The notes below the pieces were generated by a model. The model saw only the letters and a list, made by a program, of their open reading frames with translations. It ran no database searches and was not told where the DNA came from. This document shows positions 11,289 through 22,292 of a DNA stretch of 64,000 nucleotides, in pieces; positions within the stretch are counted from its first letter, which is position 1; each line of letters opens with the position of its first letter. The DNA comes from Cyathus striatus (taxonomy: Eukaryota > Basidiomycota > Agaricomycetes > Agaricales > Nidulariaceae): assembly GCA_025738555.1 (NCBI GenBank), contig JAOVFP010000004.1:6324001-6388000 (forward strand). The letters run 5' to 3'. The position numbers were made by a program, and so were the translations under genes.

Positions 11289-11723
11289 TGGATACCTTCC
11301 CGTAAGGATCTATTGGAGGTTTTTCCGAATAGATTGCTATAGATGACTATGTGCCGAGATTCCGAAGCTCGCTTAACCTCGCTTACTGAAAATTTCAAAT
11401 AAGTTCGACTTACAGATGGTCAATAGATTTTGAAGTCTGTAGAGGCCTCAGGACCCCTCTCCAAACTTCAAAAACTCGAATAAACCTCGCTTAAGCACCC
11501 TTGGCAGCCTATATCTTAGATACCATCAGAATATCCCTCCGCAAAAGGATGTAGGGTTTCTCACGACGCGCTGCCGCATACTTACATCAGCTATCTGTGA
11601 GTCGCAAAATCTTTTGGCAACATGGCTTACGGGTATCAGAATTTCTCCCCAATAGAATTTCGAACTCCATTCTATCCATCTATTATGATCTATTCACAAT
11701 AGATTCTTACGGGAAGGTATCCA
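11289..11723. mobile_element. MITE-like element, 435 bp
   Basis: The left end contains GATACCTTCCCGTAAGGATC. The right end (11698-11723) is its reverse complement with one mismatch over 26 bp. The interior is non-coding. No target-site duplication could be assigned with confidence. Confidence 0.55.
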
Positions 11724-12255
11724 GTGACAAGGTGAAGACGCGTGCCGACTTTCCCAGAGATCCGTGGCAGGCGCTCGGTTTTCCTGATTAGCGCTCGTCG
11801 GTCAACCGTTGTTCTTTGATTTCTCAGCGCCTGATGGACTACGCGTGATTGTGATACGCTTATCTCCGAGCGCCTGTCTCGCAGCCGAGAGCTAGTGCCG
11901 TTAAACTCTATGCCTTCTCAGTACTTCCAATCCATGCCAGTCCCGGATCTATTATATTGCCGAGCCCTAGTACGTAGTCTCTTGTTATTACCGTTTACAC
12001 GGTAACTTATATGTAGGATTTTAACACCACGACCGGCGGAGTTGTTAGTCGCTCCATGGTCAACGGAATATGGGCAAGCACATTTAACATAGCTTAACCA
12101 TTCCTCACCCAAGTATGTTTATACCGATTCTATCCTTGTATTGGTCATACTTTAATAGTAGTTTTATTATGCATGCATAACATACTTTAGCTGGTAGCGC
12201 AAGACTTAACTCCGGCCCTTGCAGTCAAGATCATGCGAGTATGTTGATATTACCA

Positions 12256-12306
12256 GGTTTGAAGCCAGAGATTCCCCCGGTTGATACGTACTATGATAAG
12301 CTGTGA
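12256..12306 (+). pseudogene. 3'-terminal fragment of an elongation factor 2 gene
   Basis: This stretch encodes [16 protein letters not shown] followed by TGA. That is the C-terminal end of eEF2 as seen in both complete copies in this window ([16 protein letters not shown] and [16 protein letters not shown]). Upstream, similarity fades immediately and no eEF2 domains are found. It is a relic of a third copy. Codon choices differ from both complete copies, so it is not a recent partial copy. Confidence 0.8.
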
Positions 12307-13510
12307 GGTTTTGGGGAGGTAATACTAATAGAGTGCGTAGTCACCTGTTGCATCTGAGATAGGATCTGACAATGGCGCTAACCGGTAGGTAGTAATGCAC
12401 TTGACGTGGTTCGCAAGTCAGTTCGTGCAGAAGTTTGCACTTTGACAGCGCTTATACGTCCTTTATGTATCATTTACACAGTATAAATGCTGAGTATCTG
12501 AACATAACTTACATATAATTCCATTGTACCCAGAGAATTTATATTTTATTATTGTATTTATCTGTTTCATACCCCAGTATTTATTTGAACATACATATTG
12601 CATGCATGCAGCATAAGGTTTATTTTACAAGAACATATGCGGTAATTATGTGACATCTCCACTACGCTGCAGTAAACATTATTATCATATGTAGGTGGTA
12701 GGTATTGACTCGATAAAATAAAAGGTAGTTATCCAATAAAGAGTTCAGTAACATTCTCTTAAGCAATTCGAGTCACGCAAACGGCGCGCTGCAACGGCGA
12801 CATATGTAAGCATAACCAAAGCTTAGCAGTGGTTTAATTCACGGCACGTAAATATATCTTTGCGTAAATTAAATACGAGGACACGTTTTACTCCAATTTG
12901 CATCATATGCATAATTAATTGGTTAGAATGATACATGAGATGCACGCTCTGAACTTCGAAGTAATAAATATTACGGAACTGCAGCAATGCCATTACTATA
13001 GTTTTCTCTCACGCATCATTATAAATGTTATATGGATACCACTGGTCTATATTAAATGGCCGAACGAGAACGTTAACTACAAGTATTGTTCTCATAAATA
13101 TGGTGTATAATAAAGGTGCAGTATTGGGTACAGAACTGATTACCTGTGCATTATCGAACGCGCTCGGGAAGGATCGGCGTATAAGCGCCTAAAAAGCGTC
13201 AATGCACCCTTCAAACTGGCTTGCAGACACCCTCCAGACAGATCTCAGATGGCTTGAATATTCCTGGCGGAGTGGATGCGCCGGAGAAAAATATTGCACA
13301 ATTCCCGCACCGCAAAGAACGTATTGTCCCCGTGTTTGTTTACATACACCCTTCTGTATCTATTTAAGTACGTGTATCTACTTTCTTTTTAATTTAAGTT
13401 TGCTTCCCCACCTTCACTTTCTCGTGTATCTTGGAGGGATAGACAGGCATCTTCCCAACTCGCATGTTCTTTATCGTATAGATACCTGCTACCCGATATC
13501 TTCCTCATCA
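12307..13510. other. Gene-free AT-rich stretch
   Basis: No gene seen. The segment just before 13510 is pyrimidine-rich and may hold the promoter of the following gene. Confidence 0.35.
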
Positions 13511-15313
13511 ATGTCTTTCCACACTGCCCACCGCGCCATGGGGCGTCATGTACTTTCAATGCCCCCCCCTGAATTGTTGTCCCACGCTGCCCACCGCGAC
13601 ATGGAGCATCATGTATCTCCAATATCTTCCCCTCCAATGACGTTCCCCGCTGCCCACCGCACCATGGAGCATCATGTATTTCCAACATCTACCCCTCCAA
13701 TGATGTTCCTCCCTGCCCACCGCGCCATGGAGTATCATGTATCTCCAGAATGTGAGGTTACACAAAAACTAAGTGGTGCAATTACTTACACTACACAGAT
13801 GAAGCACGAGTGAATGTTCAAGAATATATATCCAGGAATGAGACATTTGTTGATCTGGCAAAAGGCGCACTTGTGCATGCAACGAAGCACAAGAATGAAA
13901 TAAGCTCCATTTTTATGGCATTAAATATTGAACCAAGATTATATACCATTTCAGCAGGATTTAATGAGCGTCTTATTTGTGAAGGAAAGGGGTATTTAGA
14001 AGAGATTCATATTCACATTTACGGCGATGTAGCAAACTCGGTTAACCTCCGTGAGCTTTTGGTCTCCCTTGGAAAGATTATCTCTCCATTCCCGGGTGCG
14101 ATATACATAGGCGACTCAGATCCTATTCAGATACCTGTTTTCAAGAACGGTGGCAGCAAATGGCAGTTCAACGACCTGGTACTCAATCGACTTCGTAAGC
14201 AGTGTTCCGTTTTGTCTGACTCTCCGATCGTTGTCATCTCCAATGACTAGATTAATAATGTCGCACTAATACCGATCACAGGTAATACAGGAGGTTCAAA
14301 TACTGCATGGGAAAGTCTTAACAGCACAAGACTTCCTCCCCAAGGTCCAAGTGGTAGCGAAAAATCCGGTGGCGACAATGAACCTCAGCATATGAATATA
14401 TCATTTGATATGGATGCACATATGCTGAAACAAACGAGTCCTCATGAGGAAAATTTAGGAACATTATCCATGCGCGTTGGATTTACTTTACAGGTACATA
14501 TTTATTTCATGATAAACGTAACGTAAACTCAACTAAAAGGTCGGAGAATAGTCTAACAAAGCTCACCATCCTGATGCTTACTTCGTTGATTTCAATAAGT
14601 TAAAGTTTCAGCAAATAGAAGCACGGGATGTGTCATATCGTAACTTTTGTGCTATTGTCGTTGTGGATTCTATGTCTAAGGAGGCCACCATCGATATTGA
14701 AAGAGCACTCAGTACTTCATTGCGGGACCGCGAAGTCAAGTACACTAAGGCCAAAGGAAAATCAAGTTCACATGGCTTTGGAATAAACATTGGAAAGTCA
14801 TTCTCTGCGGTGTACAATTTTGCACGAGGGAAAACTTCTTCAAATCAGTATGAAACGAAAATATATACTTCCTCTATATCTACGAGAGAGATTAATGGAC
14901 GTGCTTCTTGGACTTTCCAGGTCGACGACCCGAAAAGACAAATAGAGGGAGAGGAGCTACGAGACCACAAACTTCCAAGGGTGAAATTCCAGTTTCTTGA
15001 TTCCCAAGGTCCACCACAGGACTTCGAGGTTCAAGTTGCATCATTCTGGAAGGCCGCACGTAAACATTCTTCCGATGTTGGGTATTCGAATGTCTGCCAG
15101 CGTGGAAAACTTCGAGTTTCCTACAACATTACGAAACGAGCGCACCAGAAAGCCGTACAATACGCATGGGAAGACGACAGCAATAGGGAAGATGCGGTCC
15201 AGAACGGTATTATAACCCTCACCCCGTTACTGGAAACTGAAAAAGAGTCCAAGCAACCAAACAAATTCCAAAGAATTATTTCCAAGGTTAAGGGATGGTT
15301 TCAATCGAAATAA
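13511..15313 (+). CDS. Uncharacterised 536-aa protein with N-terminal 21-residue repeats
   Basis: Four exons (13511-13751, 13799-14194, 14282-14493, 14552-15313) join in phase with consensus donors GTGAGG, GTAAGC and GTACAT. Exon 1 consists of four 21-residue repeats with the core AHRAMEXHV and PPM spacers. Next comes a probable alpha/beta region (NVQEYISRNETFVDLAKGA, later GYLEEIHIHIYGDVANSV). A polar Gly/Ser-rich linker follows (LPPQGPSGSEKSGGD). The C-terminal part begins HHPDAYFVDFNKLKFQQ and includes RDVSYRNFCAIVVVDSMSK; it ends in a basic helix, RIISKVKGWFQSK. No signal peptide is evident. I do not recognise the family. Exons 2-4 look like a normal protein; the start is less certain because the repeat exon could instead be 5' leader. 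Confidence 0.6.
13526..13745. repeat. 63-bp minisatellite, four copies
   Basis: The phrase GCCCACCGCRMCATGG starts at 13526, 13589, 13652 and 13715, an exact 63-bp period. Because 63 is divisible by three the repeat stays in frame and encodes a 21-residue unit in exon 1 of the surrounding gene. Confidence 0.85.
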
Positions 15314-16078
15314 ATTCATACTTGGAGAATGTGTTTAGCAGTGGAGAAAATCGTTCGTATACCACTATATGTCCTTTTCTGCCTAGTTCTTCTTACACCT
15401 CTCTCGATCTTCACAAAAACTCCCATCCTGTTGCTGCTATCTGTCTTTCTACTTAAATTTATATAGCGGGAGTCTGTCAATAGCTCAAGCCTCAGTATTT
15501 AAACATTCGTGTATATTCGGTCCGATTCTCTTGTTCTTAGTACTTCTTCATCTCTTCCCTCCCCCTTCGAGTCTTCAAGTTTCGGCTTACTCGCATATGA
15601 TGTCCTGCATAGAAACTAAGTAACGTACTCTTGGATTGCAGGGGTAGATGCCAGACGAGGAGAAGTGATGGAATAGAGCTTGTAACGTTAGCGAACCACC
15701 CTTTATCTGACACCTGCTAGATAGCGCATATGAGTGGTATTCTAATTACCACGAGACGCACGTTAAACACCACTGTAAGTCCCTAGTAGATAGAATGTTG
15801 GCAGATGAATATTATATGGAAAGAGGTGTATCGGAGAGAATACCGCACTTCAGACTTAGAACGCAGATCCTGAAAGAATTCAAGAAAACGAGTGCGAAAG
15901 AACACCGCACAAAAAAAACTCAGTACATTATTACAGTTACAAAATGCGACAATTTATCCGTCTGCTCCTAGTACAAATTGTACAACAACAATGCAATCAA
16001 CAACAAAGGTCCAAAGACTTCGATAGAGGGGGGTCATAGCGATCGTAAGTAAAAATGAAACTCTCCGCGCCTCAAGCC
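15314..16078. other. Convergent intergenic region
   Basis: 3' flanks of the unknown plus-strand gene and of the minus-strand eEF2 gene. No further gene is seen. Confidence 0.4.
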
Positions 16079-19002
16079 TTACAACTTATCATAGTATGTA
16101 TCAAGCGGGGGAATCTCCGGCTTCAATCCCTTTCTAACACGGACCTTGGTGACCAACTCCTCGATCTTGCTGCCCTTATCCAAAGGAGACCCATTCATAA
16201 TCTCCCAATGGTCAAAGACAGACTGGGGGAACGCCTGTCCGGCAGTATGCGACCGGAGCTCTCCGTTAAAGCCGAACGACTCCGACACAGGAAGGTAAGC
16301 TTTCACAGTGAACATCGGTGTACCCGGACGCTGTTCTTCAGAGAATACCTGCCCACGACGTTTGTTCAGGCATGAGTAGATACCTCCAATGCCGTTTTCG
16401 GGACACTGGATTTCGACTAATGTAGACTTCGTAAGCATTCTGTCAATCGAAAGCTAAAAATACGCACCGAGGAAGATGGGTTCCTGGATACCGGGGGTAG
16501 CGAGCAGACACGCAGCATAACATGCCCGACGCATGGTAGGAATGATCTGTCCTCCTCCACGATGGATAGCATCCGTATGAAGCTACATTATACAATCAGC
16601 AAACCAAAAACTCCAAGGAAAACAAAACGACATACAGTAACATCAAGAACATTAAACCTCACACCACGCATATTCTCTTCACATGTAACACCCTCCTTCG
16701 TAGCCCACTGGAACGCAGCAACACACGAATCCTTGATTTCATTCAAATACTGCACACCCTTCGTAACGTCAACGAGCAAGTTGGGGCCGGTGGTATCAGG
16801 GCCGAAGCACCAGATCTTGCGGGCATCAGTGACGTCCCAGCCGTGCTCATCAGCGAGAACACGCGCACGGGCCTTGAAATCGTCACGGGGGTTGATCTTT
16901 CCTTCTTCGATGGCTTTGGTGACTTCCTCGTCCAGCGGGAGAGCCTTGACGTATAGCCTGTTATGCTTGTTCTGCGACTTGGACAGGGCAACGATACTCG
17001 ATTCCGCTTTGACAGTCTCACGATACGGAACGACAGGATCGGAGATTTTCAAAGGGACACCAGCGTGATCTTCTTGTAAATCCTACGGACCTCATCAGCA
17101 CCCGACCCACCATAGCAAGCAAAAAACGCACCTTCAAGCAAATCTCCAAATGCAACTCCCCAGCCCCAGCAACAATATGCTCCCCCGTCTCCGAAGTCAA
17201 AATCTGGACACAAGGATCAGACTTTGACAAGCGCTTCAGACCCTCCACAAGTTTAGGCAAATCCGCCGCATTCTTAACCTCCACAGCAACCTGAACAACA
17301 GGTGAAACCGAAAAGCGCATAACGCGCATATTATGCGCCGTCTCCGACGTTGTCAATGTCCCACTCTTCAACAAAAACTGATCGATACCAACGAGTCCGA
17401 CGATGTTCCCTGCGGGACAATCTTCTATCGGTTCGATGTACCTGCCCATCATGAGTACGGTGCGTTGGATCGATTTCACGAATAGGTCATCTTTCTTCCC
17501 CGGGGTGTAGTTGGGTCCTTGGATGCGGATTTTGGGACCTGAGCGCACTGTGCCGGAGAATACGCGTCCGAAGGCGTAGAATCGCCCTTTATCGGAAGTT
17601 GGCACCATTTTGGATACGTAGAGAACGAGGGGACCTTTAGGATCGCAGTCCCGGATTCCAATAGCCGATTCATCGTCCATAGGGCCCTCGTAGAGCGTTT
17701 GAACACGGTATCGCTGGGCAGTAGCAGGGGAAGGCAGGTTAATGACTATCATCTCCAACAGAGAATCACCCGCAGGGAGGAACTTGCGCATGATGACTTT
17801 GAGCAAATTTTTACCCTCCAGCTCCTTCTCATCCGGCGCAAGCTTAATTTCCAACTTCTCCAGCATCGTAGCAACAGCGTCCTTTTTGAAGTTCATCACA
17901 CCATCGAAAATCTTGAAGATGGGATCGAGGACGAACATGTTGAAAGCGCGTTCGAGGGGTTTACCATTCGCACCCGTTCCGTTCGTGGTCCATTTCTTCG
18001 TAGCGGGGTTAAAGAAATTATCACCCCAGAGTTTCAACATCATCTTGTCCTTATCAACACCGAATCTCTTAGCGTACCGAACAGCAAATTGGCGTAAGGT
18101 GAACCCCCATCCATGAAGACCTGACCCAAAGGCAACGGTACCATGATCAGGGTACACCTGCACATCACCAAGAGCTTCATCGTGATACGTCGATATGATC
18201 ACGTTGACGGTTTCAATGGTTCGGCGGAAGGATTGATACAGGGATTCTTTGTCGACTTGGAGCTCGAGGAGTGCGCGGTCGACTTTGTTGATGATGACGA
18301 CGGGTTTGATGCGTTCTGTTAGGGCTTGGCGGAGCACTGTTTCCGTTTGGACGCAGACGCCTTCGACGCAGTCGACGACTACTAGGGCGCCGTCTGTTAC
18401 GCGGAGTGCGGCTGTTACTTCTGATGAGAAGTCGACGTGGCCGGGGGAATCGATCAAGTTGATCAGGAATTCGTTGCCTAGGTAGAGTTAGTTGAACAGG
18501 TTTCTGAGTATGTATGTAAGGAGGACACGAACCTTCGGTTTTCTGCTTAATCGAAGGAATCTCGTCTTTATCTACTTCAAAGTACATGGATATGGCAGTG
18601 GATTTGATCGTGATGCCACGTTCCTTCTCGTCGTCTCGCGTGTCTGTGAATCGCATTTCGCCTGCTTTTGCTGAGGCGATGATTCCGGCTTTTGAGACTA
18701 GAGAGTCGGTGAGGGTGGACTTTCCGTGGTCGACTATTATATCATAAACGATCGTTAGCAATCAACCATTACGCTGGTGAAAGATCATCGACTCACCGTG
18801 AGCGATGACACTCATATTTCTTATATTCGTAGGTTTGTCCATGAGATCACGGATCTGGTCTGATAAGATAATGAGTACATGAACGACAGTGACCAGCAAA
18901 AACCGAACGATGATAACGCACCTACGGTGAAGTTACTATGCAGATAACACACATCGATGAGCTGGATATCAACGATAGAGAGGAAGAAGGAGCTTACACC
19001 AT
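16079..19002 (-). CDS. eEF2: Elongation factor 2, copy A (canonical)
   Basis: eEF2 is the ribosomal translocase GTPase that moves peptidyl-tRNA from A to P site. Eight minus-strand exons (19002-18998, 18935-18922, 18859-18797, 18733-18533, 18477-17132, 17082-16636, 16582-16468, 16416-16079) total 2,529 nt and 842 residues, exactly the yeast length. Exons 1 and 2 are microexons of 5 and 14 nt (ATGGT, then the NFTV codons). Visible motifs are the P-loop AHVDHGKST, switch I (FTDTR...RGITIKST), the G3 motif [12 protein letters not shown], and the diphthamide loop DAIHRGGGQ near residue 700 with its modifiable histidine. The protein ends [12 protein letters not shown]. No break or odd residue is seen, so this is likely the working gene. 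It lies head to head with copy B, 3.3 kb away. Confidence 0.95.
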
Positions 19003-19433
19003 GTTGTATGCTACAGCTTTGGTGGTACAATGTCGATTGGAGAATGGGCAGGTGCTTGGAACAGCAGCTGGTGCGAGGAGCAATCAGTGGGAGCAAGCAA
19101 GGGGGAGTTTTGTGTTGGCGTTTGGCTTACTAGTCACTTACAGTTCTGGTCCCACGGTTCCGAAAGTGTTGTCAGGTGTTCTTGGACTAGTAGACTCAAG
19201 GTTCTGAATTATGTATCATTGCCGATGGAAGGCCGAGGCTGGCATAGGGAAAGCTGCGTTTCCCCACACGCACGGGCCTTCTTCGGAAGTGTGCCGTTCC
19301 AGCTTCAGCAAACTCAGTCTAGATCGCCGCTTGAGAAGCTCAAGAGAATCAAGGAGATGTCAACCAAGTCAACGGTTCCGAACTTCCGATGGGATGTCAG
19401 ATATTACGTAATTAATTTATTGGTCTCAGCGTT
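19003..19433. other. Upstream region of eEF2 copy A
   Basis: Presumed promoter region. At 19311-19405 a segment starting AACTCAGTCTAGATCGCCGC is repeated, diverged, at 21996-22092 in front of eEF2 copy B, in the same genomic orientation. Confidence 0.45.
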
Positions 19434-19994
19434 TTAAACACTGTAGGTGGCATCAATCCACGGGTTGTGCAACACTAGCGTGTACATCCGTTTCTCTACC
19501 ACCTTAATGACTGTATTAATATTTACTAACTTTATTAGAATATCCATGCTAATTGTAGGGTGGACCAAGCGATTGGCATGATTTGCAAGAGATTCCATCA
19601 CCCAAACAGAAAGTTTCCGAAAATAAAAACACAGCAGAGTGACTGACAATAGAGATGATCTTGAACGATCAAGGCAATAAGATGCGACACGTAACTTCGA
19701 ACTGTCTGACTTCTGTTGTGTGTATTTTAAAGCTTTTCAGTGTTCTGCATCGCCTAGTATGACCTCTCGCCAAAGTACAGAAACTCGTTGTAGATTCCGT
19801 ATTTATCCTTTCCCAACACCTATATCGATAATCTTGCCACAAAGTACTCAACGAAATATCTCTCTGAGGAGTTCATCAGGCAACTTGTATATTGGAGCCG
19901 ACAGTGAAAACTGCAATATTCTAAACTTCTCAGTGCAGGATATTACTTCTTCATTGCATGACATGGAGCTTTCAATAGAAGGTTCGTCGGTCAT
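19434..19994 (-). pseudogene. Decayed F-box protein gene
   Basis: A minus-strand frame starts MTDEPSIESSMSC at 19994 and reaches a good F-box opening (IYKLPDELLREIFR). It then meets a stop at 19848. Reading through in the same frame gives F-box helix 3 text (IRNLQRVSVLWREVILGDAE) and further hydrophobic sequence, with at least two more stops. F-box proteins recruit substrates to SCF ubiquitin ligases through Skp1. Here the gene is broken by point stops. It is divergent to the intact gene at 20408. A second, more decayed copy lies at about 51239-51340 on the plus strand. Confidence 0.65.
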
Positions 19995-20407
19995 CTGTGT
20001 AATATGGCTTGATTGATTAGTAAGGGAGAGAGGGATAGGGACTGATCTGATTATAGATATCAAATGGAGATGCCATATAACATTACCCATGGGTAACATG
20101 AAGAACTCGACATAGTACATAAAACTCACAAAGAGTTCTCATTGGCGCTTCCCATGCTGGGGAGTGTGTTGTATGTGAAATTATGCTTTTGTAGATGGAT
20201 GTTGTGACTTGCAAACTTATTATATATTGGCTACAGCCAAATACTTGGCATCCATGCCGATTACATAAGTAGGTCCTTAGTTTTATTATTCGCTCGGAGC
20301 CAGCTGATGTCGTGTGAAACACGTGTTTGATATTTAAAACTTTCAACGGGTCGTTGCTATCCTTGCCACTGCTATCCTATCTCCAATTTTATACTTCTCC
20401 CTCTCAC

Positions 20408-21341
20408 ATGAATGTGATGTCAGAAATTTCTTTCTTCTTCCCTCCTGAAATAGAGGATGAGATTTTTCAATGGGCTGTATACTGTTATCCATATCTCCCT
20501 ACGGATGCCCACCTTGCCGTCGTTTCTAAACGAGTACAGTCATGGTTAGTAACTTCAAAACATCCCATTTTTCTGGTAAAGCTTAATTTTCGAAAGCATA
20601 GAACCAGTATTGTACGAGACTTTGGAATTCCCAGGCAAAAAAATTCCAAAGATGACACTAGAAGATAAATTTGCAAACGCTCTTCAATCAAAACCTCCAT
20701 CGTTTTTCCATAGGAACGTCAAGAACCTTCACATCTCACCATCTATAACAGAAAATTTCCTTTCCGATGTGCTGTCAGTTTGCACTGGTGTCCACAACCT
20801 TGCGATTTATGTCAGCGTTGCTGATCCAACTATTTGGAAGCACTTCAGTACAATGCCCCTACGCTCGATAGAATGCCACCACGACATACTTGACATGTTG
20901 TTGGAAAAACGCCATATATTTTCGAAGCTTACCTATCTCTCTCTACAAAGCTCATTTGATGAAAGGTCCATTTCTAAGAATACCTTCAAGTACCTCCCTT
21001 CACTCAATCAGATCGCAATCCGAGTTGCAAATTGTAGCTCGGTGGTCCCAAAGAACTTAAGAGCTGCAATGGAGACTATACCACGCTTGGGATCAATAAT
21101 AGTCTTCCTTCACGATTATTATGCTTGGGGTAATGACGCATCCGATGAAAGGATATACAATTGGTTGGAATTGGATAAAAGGATCGAAATTATAGATTCG
21201 CCCCTTTTGCCCGATCAGCTTTGGCGCGAAAGGGTGAGGACAGGAAAAAATGACTTCGAAGGCTATCAATATCGTGGCCATTGTTCAGACTACGATGAAT
21301 CTAGCGATTCGGATGATTACGAATATGAAGATGAGGAGTGA
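20408..21341 (+). CDS. F-box-like agaricomycete family protein, 293 aa
   Basis: Two exons (20408-20544 and 20597-21341) separated by a 52-nt GTTAGT...AAAG intron encode 293 residues. The N-terminus is an F-box-like motif (FFFPPEIEDEIFQWAVYC, then LAVVSKRVQSCIEPVLYETL), followed by a leucine-rich region typical of this lineage-expanded family (KNLHISPS, LTYLSLQSS, LPSLNQIAIRV). It ends in an acidic tail (SSDSDDYEYEDEE). The start matches that of the related copy at 50778. Such proteins are presumed SCF adaptors, but many agaricomycete members are untested. It sits between the two eEF2 copies and is divergent to a decayed F-box gene. Confidence 0.82.
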
Positions 21342-21722
21342 GCTGGGCTTGAGGCATACTTGCAGATAATCATACTAGTACCTCATACCACTGCACACGA
21401 GGCTCGTAATGTAACCAAAGCAATCGCCATGATAATGTTCACGGAAATATTAGCTTGATACCAGATACCAACATATTCCCCCAATACACACTCATACGTT
21501 ATTTAAACCGGTAGCACAGACCAATACAAATTCCCTTTACGAAGATTGGGAGTAGTTGCGTAAACGATAAGATTCAAGAATAACATGTAACGATAATAAG
21601 TAGTGAGCGTGCTATTAATTGCGTGAGTAAATGTCAATGTTTGATGACAAAGTTAAACACATAAAGCAGCGGAGATAACGACAGACGGAATAAGTACCCG
21701 ACTTCTGAGCCCTGGGCCGGCA

Positions 21723-21947
21723 TTGAATGGCAGACAGGTTGTTGACAAAATGCCTTCCAGAGCTTTCAAGGTAACATTTAGTAAACTCACTACTCGCTGT
21801 TTTCCACTATTGATGGTAAGGTCGGATTCGCTATCATCCAATCCGACTCCAGCTCACTTTTTTCAACTTTTGTTGGTTTGCCGTCCATGGGTGTTTGTAG
21901 TTGTAAAACATTTAACAACATATACATCTCAAACCGCTACTATATAA
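21723..21947 (+). pseudogene. F-box-like gene fragment
   Basis: An open frame of 74 codons includes HFFQLLLVCRPWVFVVVKHL, which resembles the LL.VCR.W..VV segment of F-box genes. It has no LPPE start and no downstream body. A diverged equivalent lies on the minus strand near 49500-49680, within the inverted duplicated block. I regard both as remnants. Confidence 0.45.
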
Positions 21948-22292
21948 CAGAACTTAGGTCAGAATATGGTGCCGACTACTCGTACCCTTAAACCAAACTC
22001 AGTCTAGATTGCCGCTCGAGGAGCGCAAGAGAGTTAAGGAAATGTCAACCAAATCAACGGCTCCGATTCTCAATAAAATGGAATGTCAGATGACTAACTC
22101 ATTTGAAATTTAAAATTGAATAAATTTATTAATTCTAAAGTGCGTTGTTAGTAAATGAGCCAATTAAAAGCATTCTAAATGCAAGTAAATTGATCCTTCA
22201 GCATTGAATAAAAGACGGGATGATCCCTATTCACCTGTATCCGAGTCCACTTTCTCCTTCGCTCCTTTGCGTAGCTGTAACATAAGTACAAC

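Noticed and set aside
17699..18116. Plus-strand frames of 132 and 124 codons
   Set aside because: Antisense shadows of eEF2 copy A.
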